64,000 nucleotides of DNA. Source: Acanthosepion pharaonis. Lineage: Eukaryota; Mollusca; Cephalopoda; Sepiida; Sepiidae. The first letter of the stretch is position 1. Each line of letters begins with the position of its first letter. Both the position numbers and the translations under genes were made by a program. The stretch is from positions 735,001 to 799,000 of the forward strand of contig CAHIKZ030005494.1 of NCBI GenBank assembly GCA_903632075.3, read 5' to 3'. The notes under the pieces are model-generated. The model had not been told where the DNA came from and did not search any database. It saw nothing but the letters and a program-made list of their open reading frames with translations. Positions 22,433-33,499 of this stretch are shown here, piece by piece.

Positions 22433-22995
22433 TATCTACAATGCGATGAAACCAGGGAATACATTTAATACTCGTAACAAATTGTATATATTTTTAAAAT
22501 TTTTCTACCTAATTATGTCGACTTCGTTTTTAATAAGACTAATCAGGCAAAACGCGGGTGTATTTTCAAGATAACAAAAGTATATTCAGGTGTAATAAGT
22601 CGAATGATTTCAAGAAATTGTCTTTGGCCATTTAAATAAACCACTTCTAGTTTATCATCATTTTTATCTCCATTTATCTGTACTTATTAGCGTCAACACC
22701 CTTTTGTAATGGAATACTAATCGGAGATTAAAGGTTAATAAGGGTGAATGTTTCTTTTTGCAAGATGGCGTCAATAAAATAATAGATCACCTTTCACACT
22801 CCACCAGATAAAAGAAATCTCGGTTAAATTACATTTATTAAAAGTGTTGTCTGGTACAAGGCCACATTTGTGGTGCATTCTAATGACTCACTGACAATCG
22901 TCGGCGAGAGGAGCTAACTGATTATCGATCTAAAACAGTTATCCTAGGATATTTTCAACAGAGTTAAATCTGGAAAAGATCACATTAGGCAGTGC

Positions 22996-23290
22996 AATAA
23001 TAGATGTGTATCGTGGTGTACTGGTGTCTGATCGGAATGAGAAATCAGATTCGAGTTCGAATTCCAGTCGGGATCGTTATAGTCACTTGGGAAAGGTATG
23101 AATCCATCTCTTCTCCTCCCAGCTATGGGTTGAATAGCGGGACAGGATTAGGGTTATATAAACTTGGTTGGCAACTAGTCTACTGTAGAAAGAAATGGCA
23201 ACTTACTGCGGGGAAAATCTGCCTAGTCAGTCATGAAACGAAATAGACATGATAGCCCAAGCCTGTATCATGGATGGCGTTTAACAGAAC
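22996..23290 (+). mobile_element. SINE-1 family, divergent copy
   Basis: A tRNA-like head with GAGTTCGAATTCC as B-box is followed by the family core TTGGGAAAGGTATGAATCC and CCAGCTATGGGTTGAATAGC. The 3' end differs from both tail types seen in the other copies. Confidence 0.65.
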
Positions 23291-23358
23291 GAGTAAGAAA
23301 GGCGCTTAACAAAGCAAGTAAGAATAGAACTTAAGTCATATCGACATTTTTATCGATA

Positions 23359-23784
23359 GGAGGCACGGTGGAGTAATGGATAGCGGCTTGGATTGAGGAA
23401 TCGGAGAGCCGAGTTCGAATTACATTCACTTACGTGCTAATACCATTGGGAAAGGTGTGAATCCTCTTCTTCTCCCTCCAGCTATGGGTAAATAGCAGGA
23501 CAGACTGGGTTCTATAGCCTTGGATGGCAACTGGTCTAGGAGAAGGAAAACTCTGAATTCAAAACCTGCGGAGGGTGAATGGAGACTCTCTGAGCCTTAG
23601 TTGGCAATCTATTTAGTGATGGTGTCACGATAAAAAACACCCTTGATAGCCCTAGCGAAGCATCAAGAATTCAGCTATTTGACAAGATTATGAACTACAC
23701 CAAACAAAGTATTAGATATGACAGATAAGGAATACTGGAAAGGTGTAGTGAGTTCAATCTCGGCTGAGGCCGCAAGATGATGAT
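23359..23784 (+). mobile_element. SINE-1, tail type A
   Basis: The head AGGCACGGTGGAGTAATGG (A-box region) and GAGTTCGAATTAC (B-box) are tRNA-like. The core matches the other copies. The 3' part ends GGCTGAGGCCGCAAGATGATG, shared with 29518-29932. An extra stretch of about 33 bases interrupts the region before GAGTTCAATCTC. Confidence 0.8.
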
Positions 23785-23888
23785 CTTGACGTCAAATTCT
23801 ACAGGAGTTAGCAAAGATTCCTTACATCTTAACTTCAGAAAAGTAGCACATCTGACTGCTTATAGCAAATAGACAGTTGAATTTGTAT

Positions 23889-24978
23889 TTATTTCTTCCT
23901 TTTTATACAGTAATTGACACTATAGGCAAGACAAAGGGTTGTTTCCTGCATGCTAGTGTTGGTACATAAGTTAGAATAAATTTTACTTTTAACAGATTTT
24001 TCACAAAGAGCGATAACGTGGCCTCTGGATTTGCAAATTACACATTCACAGGGTAACTTGTTATTTTGTCCAGGGCAATCTTCAGTTCTATGATTAACAC
24101 TTGTACAGAAAAGGCACAAGTCAAGTTCTTTACATCGAGAACGTCTCGACTCAGAGATAGAATATTTAGTACAACGACTCATAAAATGTCCGTTTAGATT
24201 ACAAAACTTACAATGCGTAACAAATTTGCAGGCTTTAGTCGAAAGAGTTTCTAGTATAGAAACACTTATTTTAATGTTGTGGTCCTTATTATAATTCCTT
24301 TCCCACGACTTAAGATTGTCTTGGCAGTAAGAATTGCTGTTATTTTTCTTAAGAGTGGTTTTATTAAAATTTTTATTACCTCATTGTAATCAATATAGTT
24401 GATTTTTGGATAATTGCTATCAACCTTATAAATTCTTTTTGAGAAGTAGGGGGTAATTTTGGAAAAAAATATATGGTTAATTATTTCAAAGCCCGGTGTG
24501 TTCTTTTAAAAAAATCCAAACTGTAAGATTTCACTTCGGATAAGTCAGGTTTAATTTTTAACAAATATCTTTTCACATTAACAAAGTCTGTATCATACTT
24601 AAGGTTATTATCTAGTAATTGTTCGAAAATTTCATCAGTAATGATAGAATTCCCTTTTCAATAAATTTATGACTACGACATAATTATCATCATCGAGTGA
24701 AAGATGTAATATTAATTGCGATGAGTAGCCGGTTAAAAAACATTTGAAAAGTGACAGATTTGCTTTCTCAGAAATTACTGATACAACACAGTTCTTGAAG
24801 TAAAAAACAAGAAATTGTTAAATTCAAATTTACCGACTTTACCGCCGTTAAATTTGGCGTTTTGTAGCCTGGGCGCAAGCGCTTGAAACTGTATTTAGTC
24901 TGCGACATTAGAATTTTGTGGTAATCCCATTGTTAATGAGAGAGACAACCTTTTGTTCTATTTCCGCCATTTTTCTAT
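23889..24978 (-). pseudogene. BEL/Pao retrotransposon Gag remnant
   Basis: It starts at MAEIEQKVVSLINNG on the minus strand (24978). A shifted frame gives FNGGKVGKFEFNNFL and LTGYSSQLILHLSLDDDNY, which resemble the DUF1759 Gag domain of BEL/Pao elements. The last frame (23889-24182) has two CCHC knuckles, CLFCTSVNHRTEDC and CVICKSRGHVIALC, both spaced C-X2-C-X4-H-X4-C. Frameshifts break the reading. No protease, RT or LTR follows. Confidence 0.85.
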
Positions 24979-25002
24979 ATACGTTAGAGACAAAATCAGT
25001 GA

Positions 25003-25217
25003 GTCCTGGATAAGACGATAAATTGCATCCAACAAGGCCTCTGATCAGGAGATTTTGAGGAGCGTGGAACTATCTCTTAATTGCTAGTGTTCCCAGGTCC
25101 ACCCTGACCCGGGGTGGTAGCACCTGTTACGGTCCCAGTTATGGGCAAATAGTTGATCCCTCCACCACCAAAATGGGGTCAAAACACTATGAAAGTGTAA
25201 AAATAGGTTTTAATTCA
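25003..25217 (+). mobile_element. SINE-2 family copy, 3' truncated
   Basis: It starts at the TAAGACGATAAATTGCATCC block and runs to AAAATAGGTTTTAAT, where it stops and Helitron terminal sequence begins. The A-rich tail is absent. Confidence 0.65.
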
Positions 25218-25343
25218 GGATTGCGGGTCCGTATCTGGTCTGGAATTTTTTTAATTTGCTCAGAGTCAGCCTGATATGTTGGGCTTAGACCTCTAAAAAT
25301 AAAGTTGAAAAAGTGTGACATACTGACATTCGCATTTATTTTG
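25217..25343 (-). mobile_element. Helitron 5'-terminal fragment
   Basis: On the minus strand TGTCACACTTTTTCAACTTT is followed by the CGGACCCGCAATCCTGAA block, as in the 454 and 56408 copies. Only about 127 bp of the left end remain. It joins the truncated SINE-2 copy directly. Confidence 0.7.
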
Positions 25344-25448
25344 TATGTATGTATCTATATTTTTGTGTATTTCGGAAGCAATCCTTCTTTCATGCACATT
25401 TCATTGAATACGACAGCGCTCGGATAAAAAGAACATTCGGACAGTTTT

Positions 25449-25456
<8 letters not shown>

Positions 25457-25525
<69 letters not shown>
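25457..25525. repeat. (TA)n microsatellite
   Basis: About 68 bases of TA dinucleotides. Confidence 0.95.
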
Positions 25526-25528
<3 letters not shown>

Positions 25529-26550
25529 GAGAGTAATTAGGAAATTGTGGAGAGCCACTAGCGCCTACGTTCTGAAGATACACAGCGCATAAAGTACTCA
25601 AAGATGCGTCAAGCGATTAATATCGACCCCGCATCTCCTATCGTCCAGTAGATGAATTAAAAATTAAAGCCGCCCTAATTTCTATGGGGCCAGAAGTCGC
25701 CCAACTTTTATTTTCATCATCCACGTGACAGGACAATAAACGAGTTACGTTTTACTCCTCTGATTATTAAATATGGATATGAAATCTGAAATATGATTAT
25801 TATTCACTAATGCTTTCAGCTTATCAGTTAATCCTTCACGATAAACTGCTGGTGTAGCATATTTTGGCTTTTGTCACTACACTGTTCAACAGGCCTCACG
25901 GATTAAGGAACGTGCCGAATTGCTTTTAAGACTCTTATAGTCATTTTAACAAACAAAAGAGTTTAGTGAAACAACTTAACCTCTATTAAGCTTATTTATT
26001 CTGTTTCTTGTCACCACAGCCACGTTTAAGGCTCAGATATATTTTATCTTGAACTGGATGTAATGTGTTTTCGAATGCTAATTTTCAAGGCAGATATGTA
26101 AACTTCTTATTTGGCAGTTTGCTAACACATATCAAGATCCTTTTTTCGCAGACATTGTTAAATATTCAACAGAGTGGATGGACTACAAAAGATCATCGCT
26201 GCACACGTGTTAGAATGAGAGCAGAGCACGTAATCATGTCACTTGATTTATGCTTATGTATTAACAAAATAAAAGCCAGTAGCTAACCCCAGTAATCAAA
26301 GGAAATAGAAACATAAGCAGAAGCGGCAGACACGTGTTCAAATATTTTGATTCAAGAAGAATTTTCATTCTTAGTTAAGATTATCAATCTTTCTTCAAAC
26401 CTCGCAGTCAACATTTTGATGTATGAGAAAACTCACAGCCAGCAAAAGCGATTCTATATTTCATAACCTTTTTATTAAATTAAGACAGAAAAAACACCGG
26501 TGTTGTATGAAACCTTTGCATATTCCTGGTCAATTTTTATCCGTTAAAAT
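25526..26550. other. No supported gene
   Basis: No domain, repeat copy or RNA gene is recognised. Confidence 0.45.
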
Positions 26551-26551
26551 C

Positions 26552-26905
26552 TCAAGCTGTCTTGGGTATGACGATAAACTACATCCAACAGCAAGGCCTC
26601 TGATCAGGAGGTTTTGAGGAGCATGGAACCACTTCTTAATTGGTGGTGTTCCCAGGTCCACCCGGACTTGGGGTAGTAGCACCTATTATGGTCCCAGCTA
26701 TGGGTAGAAAGTTGGCTGGGTTCAAAACACTATGAAAGCGTAAAAATAGGTTTTAATACCAGCAATACATTTTTGTAAAAGATTATTACCAGCAATACAT
26801 TCTTTGAAAAAAAAAAAAAATTAACATCAATGAAAATCTTGTCGGTATTAAATAACCCATTGAGGTGTTGATATGCTGTAAAACAAAACAAACCAAACAA
26901 ATTCA
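26552..26905 (+). mobile_element. SINE-2 family copy, best preserved
   Basis: The blocks run in order: TTGGGTATGACGATAAACTA, AAGGCCTCTGATCAGGAGG, GGTCCCAGCTATGGGTAGAA, repeated TACCAGCAATACATT, then TTGATATGCTG and an AAACAAAACAAACC tail. This copy gives the clearest orientation for the family. Confidence 0.75.
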
Positions 26906-26906
26906 G

Positions 26907-27576
26907 TTTCTAATACTTCGTCTGGTAAAAGGTCATTTTTTCCAAATTAATATCTGCCTTTTCACAGGCTTCGCTTATCTTTGAATTAAGTCTACCTGTG
27001 CTAACCATTTTATGAGGTTGTCTTGTTTTGCGAAGTTTTCTGAAGGACTTCTCCGCTAACATAATATCTATGGACAAAATTATTTTCCTTTTAAGAGATT
27101 CACAGTGTAAAACAAACCAAACAATCCCAGATTTTCTCAATTTCTTTCATAATGAATTAATTTTATCAATATTATACTTTTACAGTATAATTATTTAAAA
27201 TTTGTTAAATTTGGTCTTATTAAACATAAGCAAACCTTTAATGGACCATAAAAATTCCATTTAATATCCAGTTTCAATTTTCATATAGTATTCATATAAA
27301 ATACAAATTTTATAGTAACCTAATTATGTACAATATTGGATCATATGGAATATAAGTGAACAATTCAATTAGAAAAATTGGAAATAAATACTATGTCAAC
27401 AGATCATTCCATCTGAGGCGACAGACTGTTTCATGCTAAACGCAATCATCGGGCTATTTTGCCATCATTGAGCATGAAACAGTCTGTCGCTTCTGAGTGT
27501 TGACTCCAATGTTCACTTTTATATTTACATACACAATCTGATATTGAGCACTTTATCCTATAAATATAGCATACCT

Positions 27577-27612
<36 letters not shown>

Positions 27613-28850
27613 GCATCTGATAAAAATAATTCTAGACTATTTTTCCTGCGTTTTGAATGCAACCTGTACGTTTTCTTCACACACCACTGGGTACGCAAAA
27701 AGTGACAGGAAAAGAAAGGTATGCAATAATTTTAGTTAATTTTAGTTATTAACATCATAAATTTTCCACTGGTACAGCAAATAAATTGATTAAAAAAAAT
27801 AAACATCTCCCGTGGACTTCGTCTAATTTCAACAGAACTTTTAAAAAAACAGTTGACCAGTTCTCTACGTGAATTCCTGATCCAGTTACATCTAAATCTG
27901 ACACTAATTTGCAATGCAGAAACATTTACCTAAAAAGAGGAAAACTATCACTTACAGTATTGGTCATAAAAAACCGCTAGGTATTCGATCAATGTTTACG
28001 AGCTTCGCGTATGAATATATTATATGTGATACGCGCCGCTTCGCAGGCGGACATTTATATATTGATAATACAAGACAGAAGGCTTGATATACAACAGTAA
28101 ATTGATTGACTAATAGTTTATACGTAAATACATACACAATGTAAACCTACAGAGGAAGAACAACCACTGTAGATAAGTGAATAAGGAAATAAACAGTGTG
28201 GAGTGTAATAAAAAGTAGTCCTCATCAACGAATTGTTTGGGAATTGATTGAAATATTTCTATACATTTGGTTGAAAGCCAAGCATCAAAATGATACTAAT
28301 AATTGTTGGTAGCGAAATGTTTTATTGTTTCTATTCCAAATCAATTCCCTCCCTATTCCCAAAATGCATTCATTTCGATCCAGCACATACTAGCCTCGTT
28401 AAGGGTGGCAAAAATATATAAAAGCTCATTGTTATTTATTACCTAGGGAGGTAAGGTAGTTATGGGTTTATTTTAGCGGTTATTCATTCAATCTTGTTAA
28501 ATGTGACTTCATTTCACAATATATCTGTTGAAATCTGTTTGTATAAATGGAAGGCAAAATAAATACTGGGAGAGATAAGACGATACATATGTTAAAGCGG
28601 CAAATAGGAAGTCGTGGAGAACCATAATCACCCATTCCCTGAATGAACACAGCACATAATTTTGGATAGAAGGTAGGGAGAAATGGATTAATGTCTTCCT
28701 CAAGGCATTAGCAAAAAGTGAATATAAACTATCTCTACCGAAATTCGAACTCTGTTCAATGATTTCGCGTTGGTAACCGTGACATCAATGTTTTTTTTTT
28801 TTTTTTTTGCAGACGATTTATTTCTGAATTAAATGAAAATAGATATGTTG
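26907..28850. other. AT-rich DNA with a small hairpin and a dispersed repeat
   Basis: A 76-codon minus frame (26910-27140) has no recognised family. The segment 27272-27375 recurs at about 29262-29350 (TAGTATTCATATAAAATACA, then GGATCATATG). At 27417-27488 a perfect 20-bp inverted repeat (GCGACAGACTGTTTCATGCT) encloses about 32 bases. A (TA)n tract lies at 27581-27608. Confidence 0.5.
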
Positions 28851-28857
28851 ATTAATT

Positions 28858-29190
28858 GTTCGATTTTACCGGCATATCACTTCTGCCGGTTATTTAACGC
28901 TGATTGGTTTGGTTTGGTTTGGTTTACCAGCACATCCATCCCCTTGGGTCAATTTAACGTCGAAAAGTTAAAAATATTGGCTTGTAAACAATCCTTTGTG
29001 TTGTGGTTCCATTCCTCTCCGATTATAGAAAAAAAAACAGTCCTCTAGACAAGTCAAAATCGTTGACTTATAGGGGCAAAGGTCACTACAATCTGTTAGG
29101 ATATTTTTTTACGGTATATGCCTACTGACATGCTGTGCATCCGGGGGGGGGGATGTTCATTTTAAGCGAGTGATATAAGTGTATCGAGGG
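28858..29190 (+). repeat. Dispersed repeat, copy 1
   Basis: It contains GCATATCACTTCTGCCGGTT and a (GGTTT)n stretch, then blocks including GTTGACTTATAGGGGCAAAG and CTGACATGCTGTGCATCC. The same order occurs in 29486-30285. Its left part resembles the SINE-2 tail. Confidence 0.6.
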
Positions 29191-29485
29191 CCGGTGCAAG
29201 GGTCTCGTGCTCCCTCGAATCTATGATACGGAGCCCCCCCCACTCTACTACATCTAAATTTTCTTAAAGGTAGTATTCATATAAAATACACATTTTATTG
29301 TAACCCAATGGATCATATGATGTAATAAAAGTGGACAATTCTTGATTGAAAACAATAGTTTCCAGACTTTCAGTGTTAATGTCGTAATGCAAATTTTAAT
29401 ACGCTGTAAATAAAGTATTACAAGTAATATTATATACTTATATAAATATTATATACTTATATAAATATTATATACTTATAAAGTT

Positions 29486-30285
29486 TGATTGATTGTTCTG
29501 TTATAACTACATATCATCATCATCATCTTGCGGCCTCAGCCGAGATTGAACTCACTAATACTTTGATTAGTGTAGTTCATAATCTTGTCAAATAGCTGAA
29601 TTCTTGATGCTTCGCTAGGGATATCAAGGGTGTTTTTATCGTGACACCATCACTAAATGGATTGCCAACCAAGGTTCAGAGAGACTCCATTCACTCTCAT
29701 CTAAGAGGAGGTTTGAATTCAGAGTTTTCCTTCTCCTAGACCAGTTGCCATCCAAGGCTGTAGAACCCAGTCTGTCCTGCTATTTACCCATAGCTGGAGG
29801 GAGAAAAAGAGGATTCACACCTTTCCCAAGGGTGTTAGCACGTAAGTGAATGTAATGGATTCGACTAGAATTCGAACTCGGCTCTCTGATTCCTCAATCC
29901 AAGAGCCGCTATCCATTACTCCACCGTGCCTCCTACATATCATTTTTGTCGGTTATTTAATGACGAGAAAACTTATTAAATCTATTGCTTATAAGCAATT
30001 CTTTGGGTCTTTGATTCCAGTTATGTCTTTAATACGGAGTTATTTAGTGTTATAATTTATAGTATAAACTAACCTTCAAATAGGCTAGGGTAGTCTACTT
30101 TCATCCGCTTGAAAAAAAAAAGATCCTGTAGAATAATCATGTCGTAAAATTGTTGACTTATAGGGACAAGGTCACTACAATTGGTTAGAATTGGTTTTAC
30201 AGTACATGCCTCCTGACATGCTGTACACTCAAGAGGATGTTCATTTTTTTAGAAGAAATGAACGAGTGATATAGAAGTGTTCCAT
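29486..30285 (+). repeat. Dispersed repeat, copy 2, split by a SINE
   Basis: It aligns with 28858-29190 in the same orientation once the SINE at 29518-29932 and one target copy are removed. Shared blocks include TGTCGGTTATTTAATG, GTTGACTTATAGGGACAAGG and CTGACATGCTGTACACTC. Confidence 0.65.
29518..29932 (-). mobile_element. SINE-1, tail type A, with 11-bp target duplication
   Basis: CTACATATCAT is present at 29507-29517 and 29933-29943. On the minus strand the element starts with AGGCACGGTGGAGTAATGG, passes the core TTGGGAAAGGTGTGAATCC and ends in GGCTGAGGCCGCAAGATGATG. It is full length at about 415 bp and is inserted in an older repeat. Confidence 0.92.
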
Positions 30286-30289
30286 TTTG

Positions 30290-30640
30290 ATTTTTGATGG
30301 GATAACTTCCACGGACGTCTGAGACCATGATGCCATTCTTTTAGAATAGGTTTAATTTAGTCAAATTTGCTGTTTACTTTGAAGTCTGTACAGAGGATTT
30401 TCAAATTTGAAATGCGTAGGTGGAAAAACGGTTATCGGAGATCAAAATGGAATTCGGCAGGTAGAGTATATTTCACACAAATGCCCTTAGAAAAAGCATA
30501 AATTCGCCTCTTCTCTAACATCCTTAATTCTAGGTAAAATAGTTTCTACCTGTGCTCTCTAACCGACTTCGGTAGGGTAACACGTCTTGGTGGACCAATG
30601 AATTCAATACGTCATGAACTAGTGTTGTAGTGTTGCCCAT
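30290..30640. other. No clear feature; possible degenerate SINE-1 core
   Basis: About 30468-30515 (TTCACACAAATGCCCTTAG and following) resembles the SINE-1 core of the 61081 copy. It is too diverged to delimit. Confidence 0.3.
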
Positions 30641-30648
30641 TATTCTTA

Positions 30649-31432
30649 ATGTTTTACAGTATTTTCGAAAATCTGAATCCTATCGACCTCATAGCAGGTA
30701 GTAACAGTGGGCTTCAGGAGTTGACCAACAAACTTGTTGAAAGAGCAGGCGCAAATGGAATGGAGGTTATTTCAGGGAAATCCAAAGTAATGGTGAATAG
30801 CACCAACTGTAACACCTGTGTCAACCTTACCATGAATGAGAATTCCCTGAAAAAAAGTGTCCATTTTTAAATACTTGGGAGCATTCTTATCTAACGATGG
30901 TACCTGTAGCTCGGAAATCCGTACACGGATTGCCACAGAGATGTCCAAATTTGCAAGAAGATGGAGGAGCAAAATTAACTTTCAAACGAAGTACAGAGTG
31001 CACAAATCGCTGGTAGTCTCCATTCTCCTATATTGATGTGAAACATTGACACTGTTGGCAGAAACATAGAAAAGGATCCAAGCGTTTGTGGACAAATGAA
31101 CGAAAAAACTCCTTGGATCTTATATTGAGAACATAAATACGTTTGTGTGGAAAAAGGTTGAAAATTTTGTGGGTCACCAGGAAACTCTTCTCGCCACTGT
31201 CAAACGGAGAAAAATGGCGTGATTTGGACACATTGCAGGGCATGGCGGCCTGTACAAGACCATCATGCAAGGCACCGTTGAAGGTGGACGCCAACGCAAA
31301 AACTGGATCCAAATGGACAAATACGCCTATACCAGAATTACTAATGGTTGCCGTTAATAGATCGCTGTGGAAGAGATACAATATGGCGTCTGCATTTGGT
31401 CCCCTACTACGATTACAAAAGTCAAGGGGGTG
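30649..31432 (+). pseudogene. RTE-like LINE, RT C-terminal part, decayed
   Basis: The plus-strand frames give IDLIAGSNSGLQELTNKLVE, GKSKVMVNSTN, a YLGAFLSNDGTCSSEIR-like segment, KYRVHKSLVVSILLY and AETKRIQAFVDK-like residues. They end in AVNRSLWKRYNMASAFG. This is the standard end of RTE-like LINE ORFs found in many invertebrates. At least one frameshift and several stops interrupt it. A 170-codon antisense frame (31028-31540) is a shadow. Confidence 0.85.
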
Positions 31433-31625
31433 ATGAATCCTAGAGTGGTCGGATAGAAATTTAGAAACTTTTGTTAGTCTACACCTCAACAAACATATCA
31501 CTCGCTTTCCCTTTCGATACACTTCTTTCATTGCAACCAATTAATACTGCTAAGTGATTTGGGCATAGACAAGATTATAGAAATAATAAATGAAACCTAC
31601 AACAGTGGTGATATACCGGAAGATC

Positions 31626-31794
31626 TGTCGAAAATACCTTTCGACTCAAAGGGTAAATCAGAAGCCGGTTCGGTACAGTAAGTGTTGCAAAACACCGCCT
31701 AGTCTCTTGACCCAAAATTCAGTCAGGGATCAATTAATAATGAGAGAATAAGAGAACCCTTGGAAAGAATCTGTTCTCATAAAGTCCCTCTCAC
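31626..31794. repeat. Local direct repeat, copy 1
   Basis: It begins TGTCGAAAATACCTTTC and contains CAGAAGCCGGTTCGGTACAG. It matches 32152-32314 closely with small indels and is followed by an A-rich run. Confidence 0.8.
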
Positions 31795-32151
31795 AAAAAA
31801 ACAAACAAAAAAACATCACAAACAATTGGTGGCTTCTGATCTTTTCTGATATATTTCTTATATTAAGAGTTTACATAAAATGTGTCCAAACTTATATATA
31901 TATATATATATATTAGCCAACTGATTTTTTATCTTGAAGAACAATCTATTTCTTTCTTCGGGGTAAAGATATAATCCATACAAACTAAACAATGGTTGAA
32001 AACTTTATTTCATATACTTTATTTCATTTCTTTTCTCTTTATTTAATATTTTTAAACATTTCTATACATTTTGAATTTTAAAATTTTCTTCTGCAATTCA
32101 TCTAATAAACTATGTGTCAGGCTGAAAACTTATTGATCTTCCCTTAAATAT

Positions 32152-32314
32152 TGTCGAAAATACCTTTCAACTCAAAGGCTAAATCAGAAGCCGGTTCGGT
32201 ACAGTAAGTGTTGCGAAACACTGCCTAGTCTCGCAACCAAAATTTCATTTCAATTAATAAAAAGAGAAGAAGAGAACCCTTGGAACGACTCTGTTCTCAT
32301 AAAGTCCCTCTCAC
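32152..32314. repeat. Local direct repeat, copy 2
   Basis: Same orientation as 31626-31794, with starts 526 bases apart. Both end in CTCTCACA followed by A-rich sequence, so they could be two retroposon insertions of one family or a segmental duplication. Confidence 0.8.
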
Positions 32315-32329
32315 ACAAAAAAAAAGAAG

Positions 32330-32500
32330 TGAAGGGAGGGGAGGTAGGCCTTAAGTAATAAGGTGGCAGACGAGCGTATCCAATCCCTTCCGGTAAAAAA
32401 GATTACAAAAACCAGTGCTCGGCGCGGCCTCGCTTCGAAAAACAAGCCATGGTAAACACTGCCCTCCACGGCTGACCGCAACCGAACACACGCAGGTAAT
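32330..32500. other. GC-richer patch of unknown nature
   Basis: This island includes CGAGCGTATCC and GCTCGGCGCGGCCTCG and stands out from AT-rich surroundings. I checked for 5S rRNA and tRNA features and saw none. Confidence 0.3.
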
Positions 32501-32704
32501 TTCACTTATTTTTCCACAATGCACACACATTACTGATTTATTTTATATTTAAATATCTAGATATAAAAATATATATTGCTGATAGAAAATGCGAAGTAGC
32601 AATATTAAAATCATGAAAGTAAAAAGCATTTACGTATGAAAACCAACGGCAGCATATTACGAAAGATCTCATTTTTACGACACTTTTGGAAAAAAAAAGA
32701 GAAA

Positions 32705-32780
32705 AAAAATTACCGCCCATGAATCTTCATTTATATAGTCCTGCACATTTTGGTGCACTATGATCTGATTGGCTAATCAA
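32705..32780 (-). promoter_or_regulatory. Promoter-like CCAAT and TATA arrangement
   Basis: Read on the minus strand, AGCCAATCAG (about 32766-32775) lies some 30 bases before CTATATAAATG (about 32730-32740), with a start-codon-like ATG GGC GG just downstream at 32720. The spacing fits a core promoter. The 60-codon frame that follows shows no known domain, so this may be chance. Confidence 0.25.
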
Positions 32781-33104
32781 CATTCGAATGTTTTATTAAA
32801 ATTAGCGTAATATTAAAACATGTGCCTTTTTTTAAAATTCTTTACTTTAGTCGATTAAATTTTTAACTTATCTAAAGTATTTATTCGCATCGGCCTCTTT
32901 TATTTTTGTCCTTTCTTACTTATTAGGTGCGGGACGGATTTAGTTTTTTGTTTTTCATAATTCTTATTATTCCTGAATTAAAAAGTCCGTAGGAATGATT
33001 TAATTTACTTTCGCGTTGGTAACGTGACATCAATGATTTTTGTTTTTTTTCAGACGACTTATTTCTAGATTAATTACTTTTTCGTTTAGTTAACTTCTAA
33101 TTTC

Positions 33105-33370
33105 TATCACAGGATTGTTGGGTAGGGTTCTCTATTACTGGCACGATTTTGTTTGCTTTCTGCAAGCACCAGTTCGCACACCTTCCCGGTCTTTTGAATA
33201 GGAGTAGAGGTTCATCCCTTGTTTCCTGTTTAGGGTTGGGTTTCCGGTTCCTTCAAAAATCTACTTTAACTCTTAACACATATCCTTACTTAAGCTAATA
33301 CAACTCCGCACTAATCCTCTACCTTGAGTGGCTCTTGGGACTTTTATTGGGTGAACATAAGTAAAAAATA
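33105..33370 (+). pseudogene. LINE 3'-end fragment
   Basis: CCTCTACCTTGAGTGGCTC and the GGTGAACATAAGTAAAAAATA end correspond to the 3' end of the LINE at 53200-54232 (CCTCTACCTTGAGTTGCCC, GGTGGACATCACTGTAAAAT). The upstream part is badly decayed. Confidence 0.55.
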
Positions 33371-33499
33371 GCATTGTAAGCACTCATAAGGAGAAACATT
33401 TTAAATGTTTCTGTTCCTCCTTGCCTCCCAAATTTTGCATGTGGGATTAACTAAGGATTTTTAGAAAATGCGTTATTATGTTGACATGTCTGGTAAGTG

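Noticed and set aside
22996..23784. One large repeat of about 790 bp
   Set aside because: It resolves into two separate SINE-1 family copies with different tails.
31028..31540. 170-codon minus-strand open frame, the longest in the window
   Set aside because: It lies antisense to the RTE-like LINE whose plus-strand translation clearly matches RT blocks. No domain is visible in the antisense reading.
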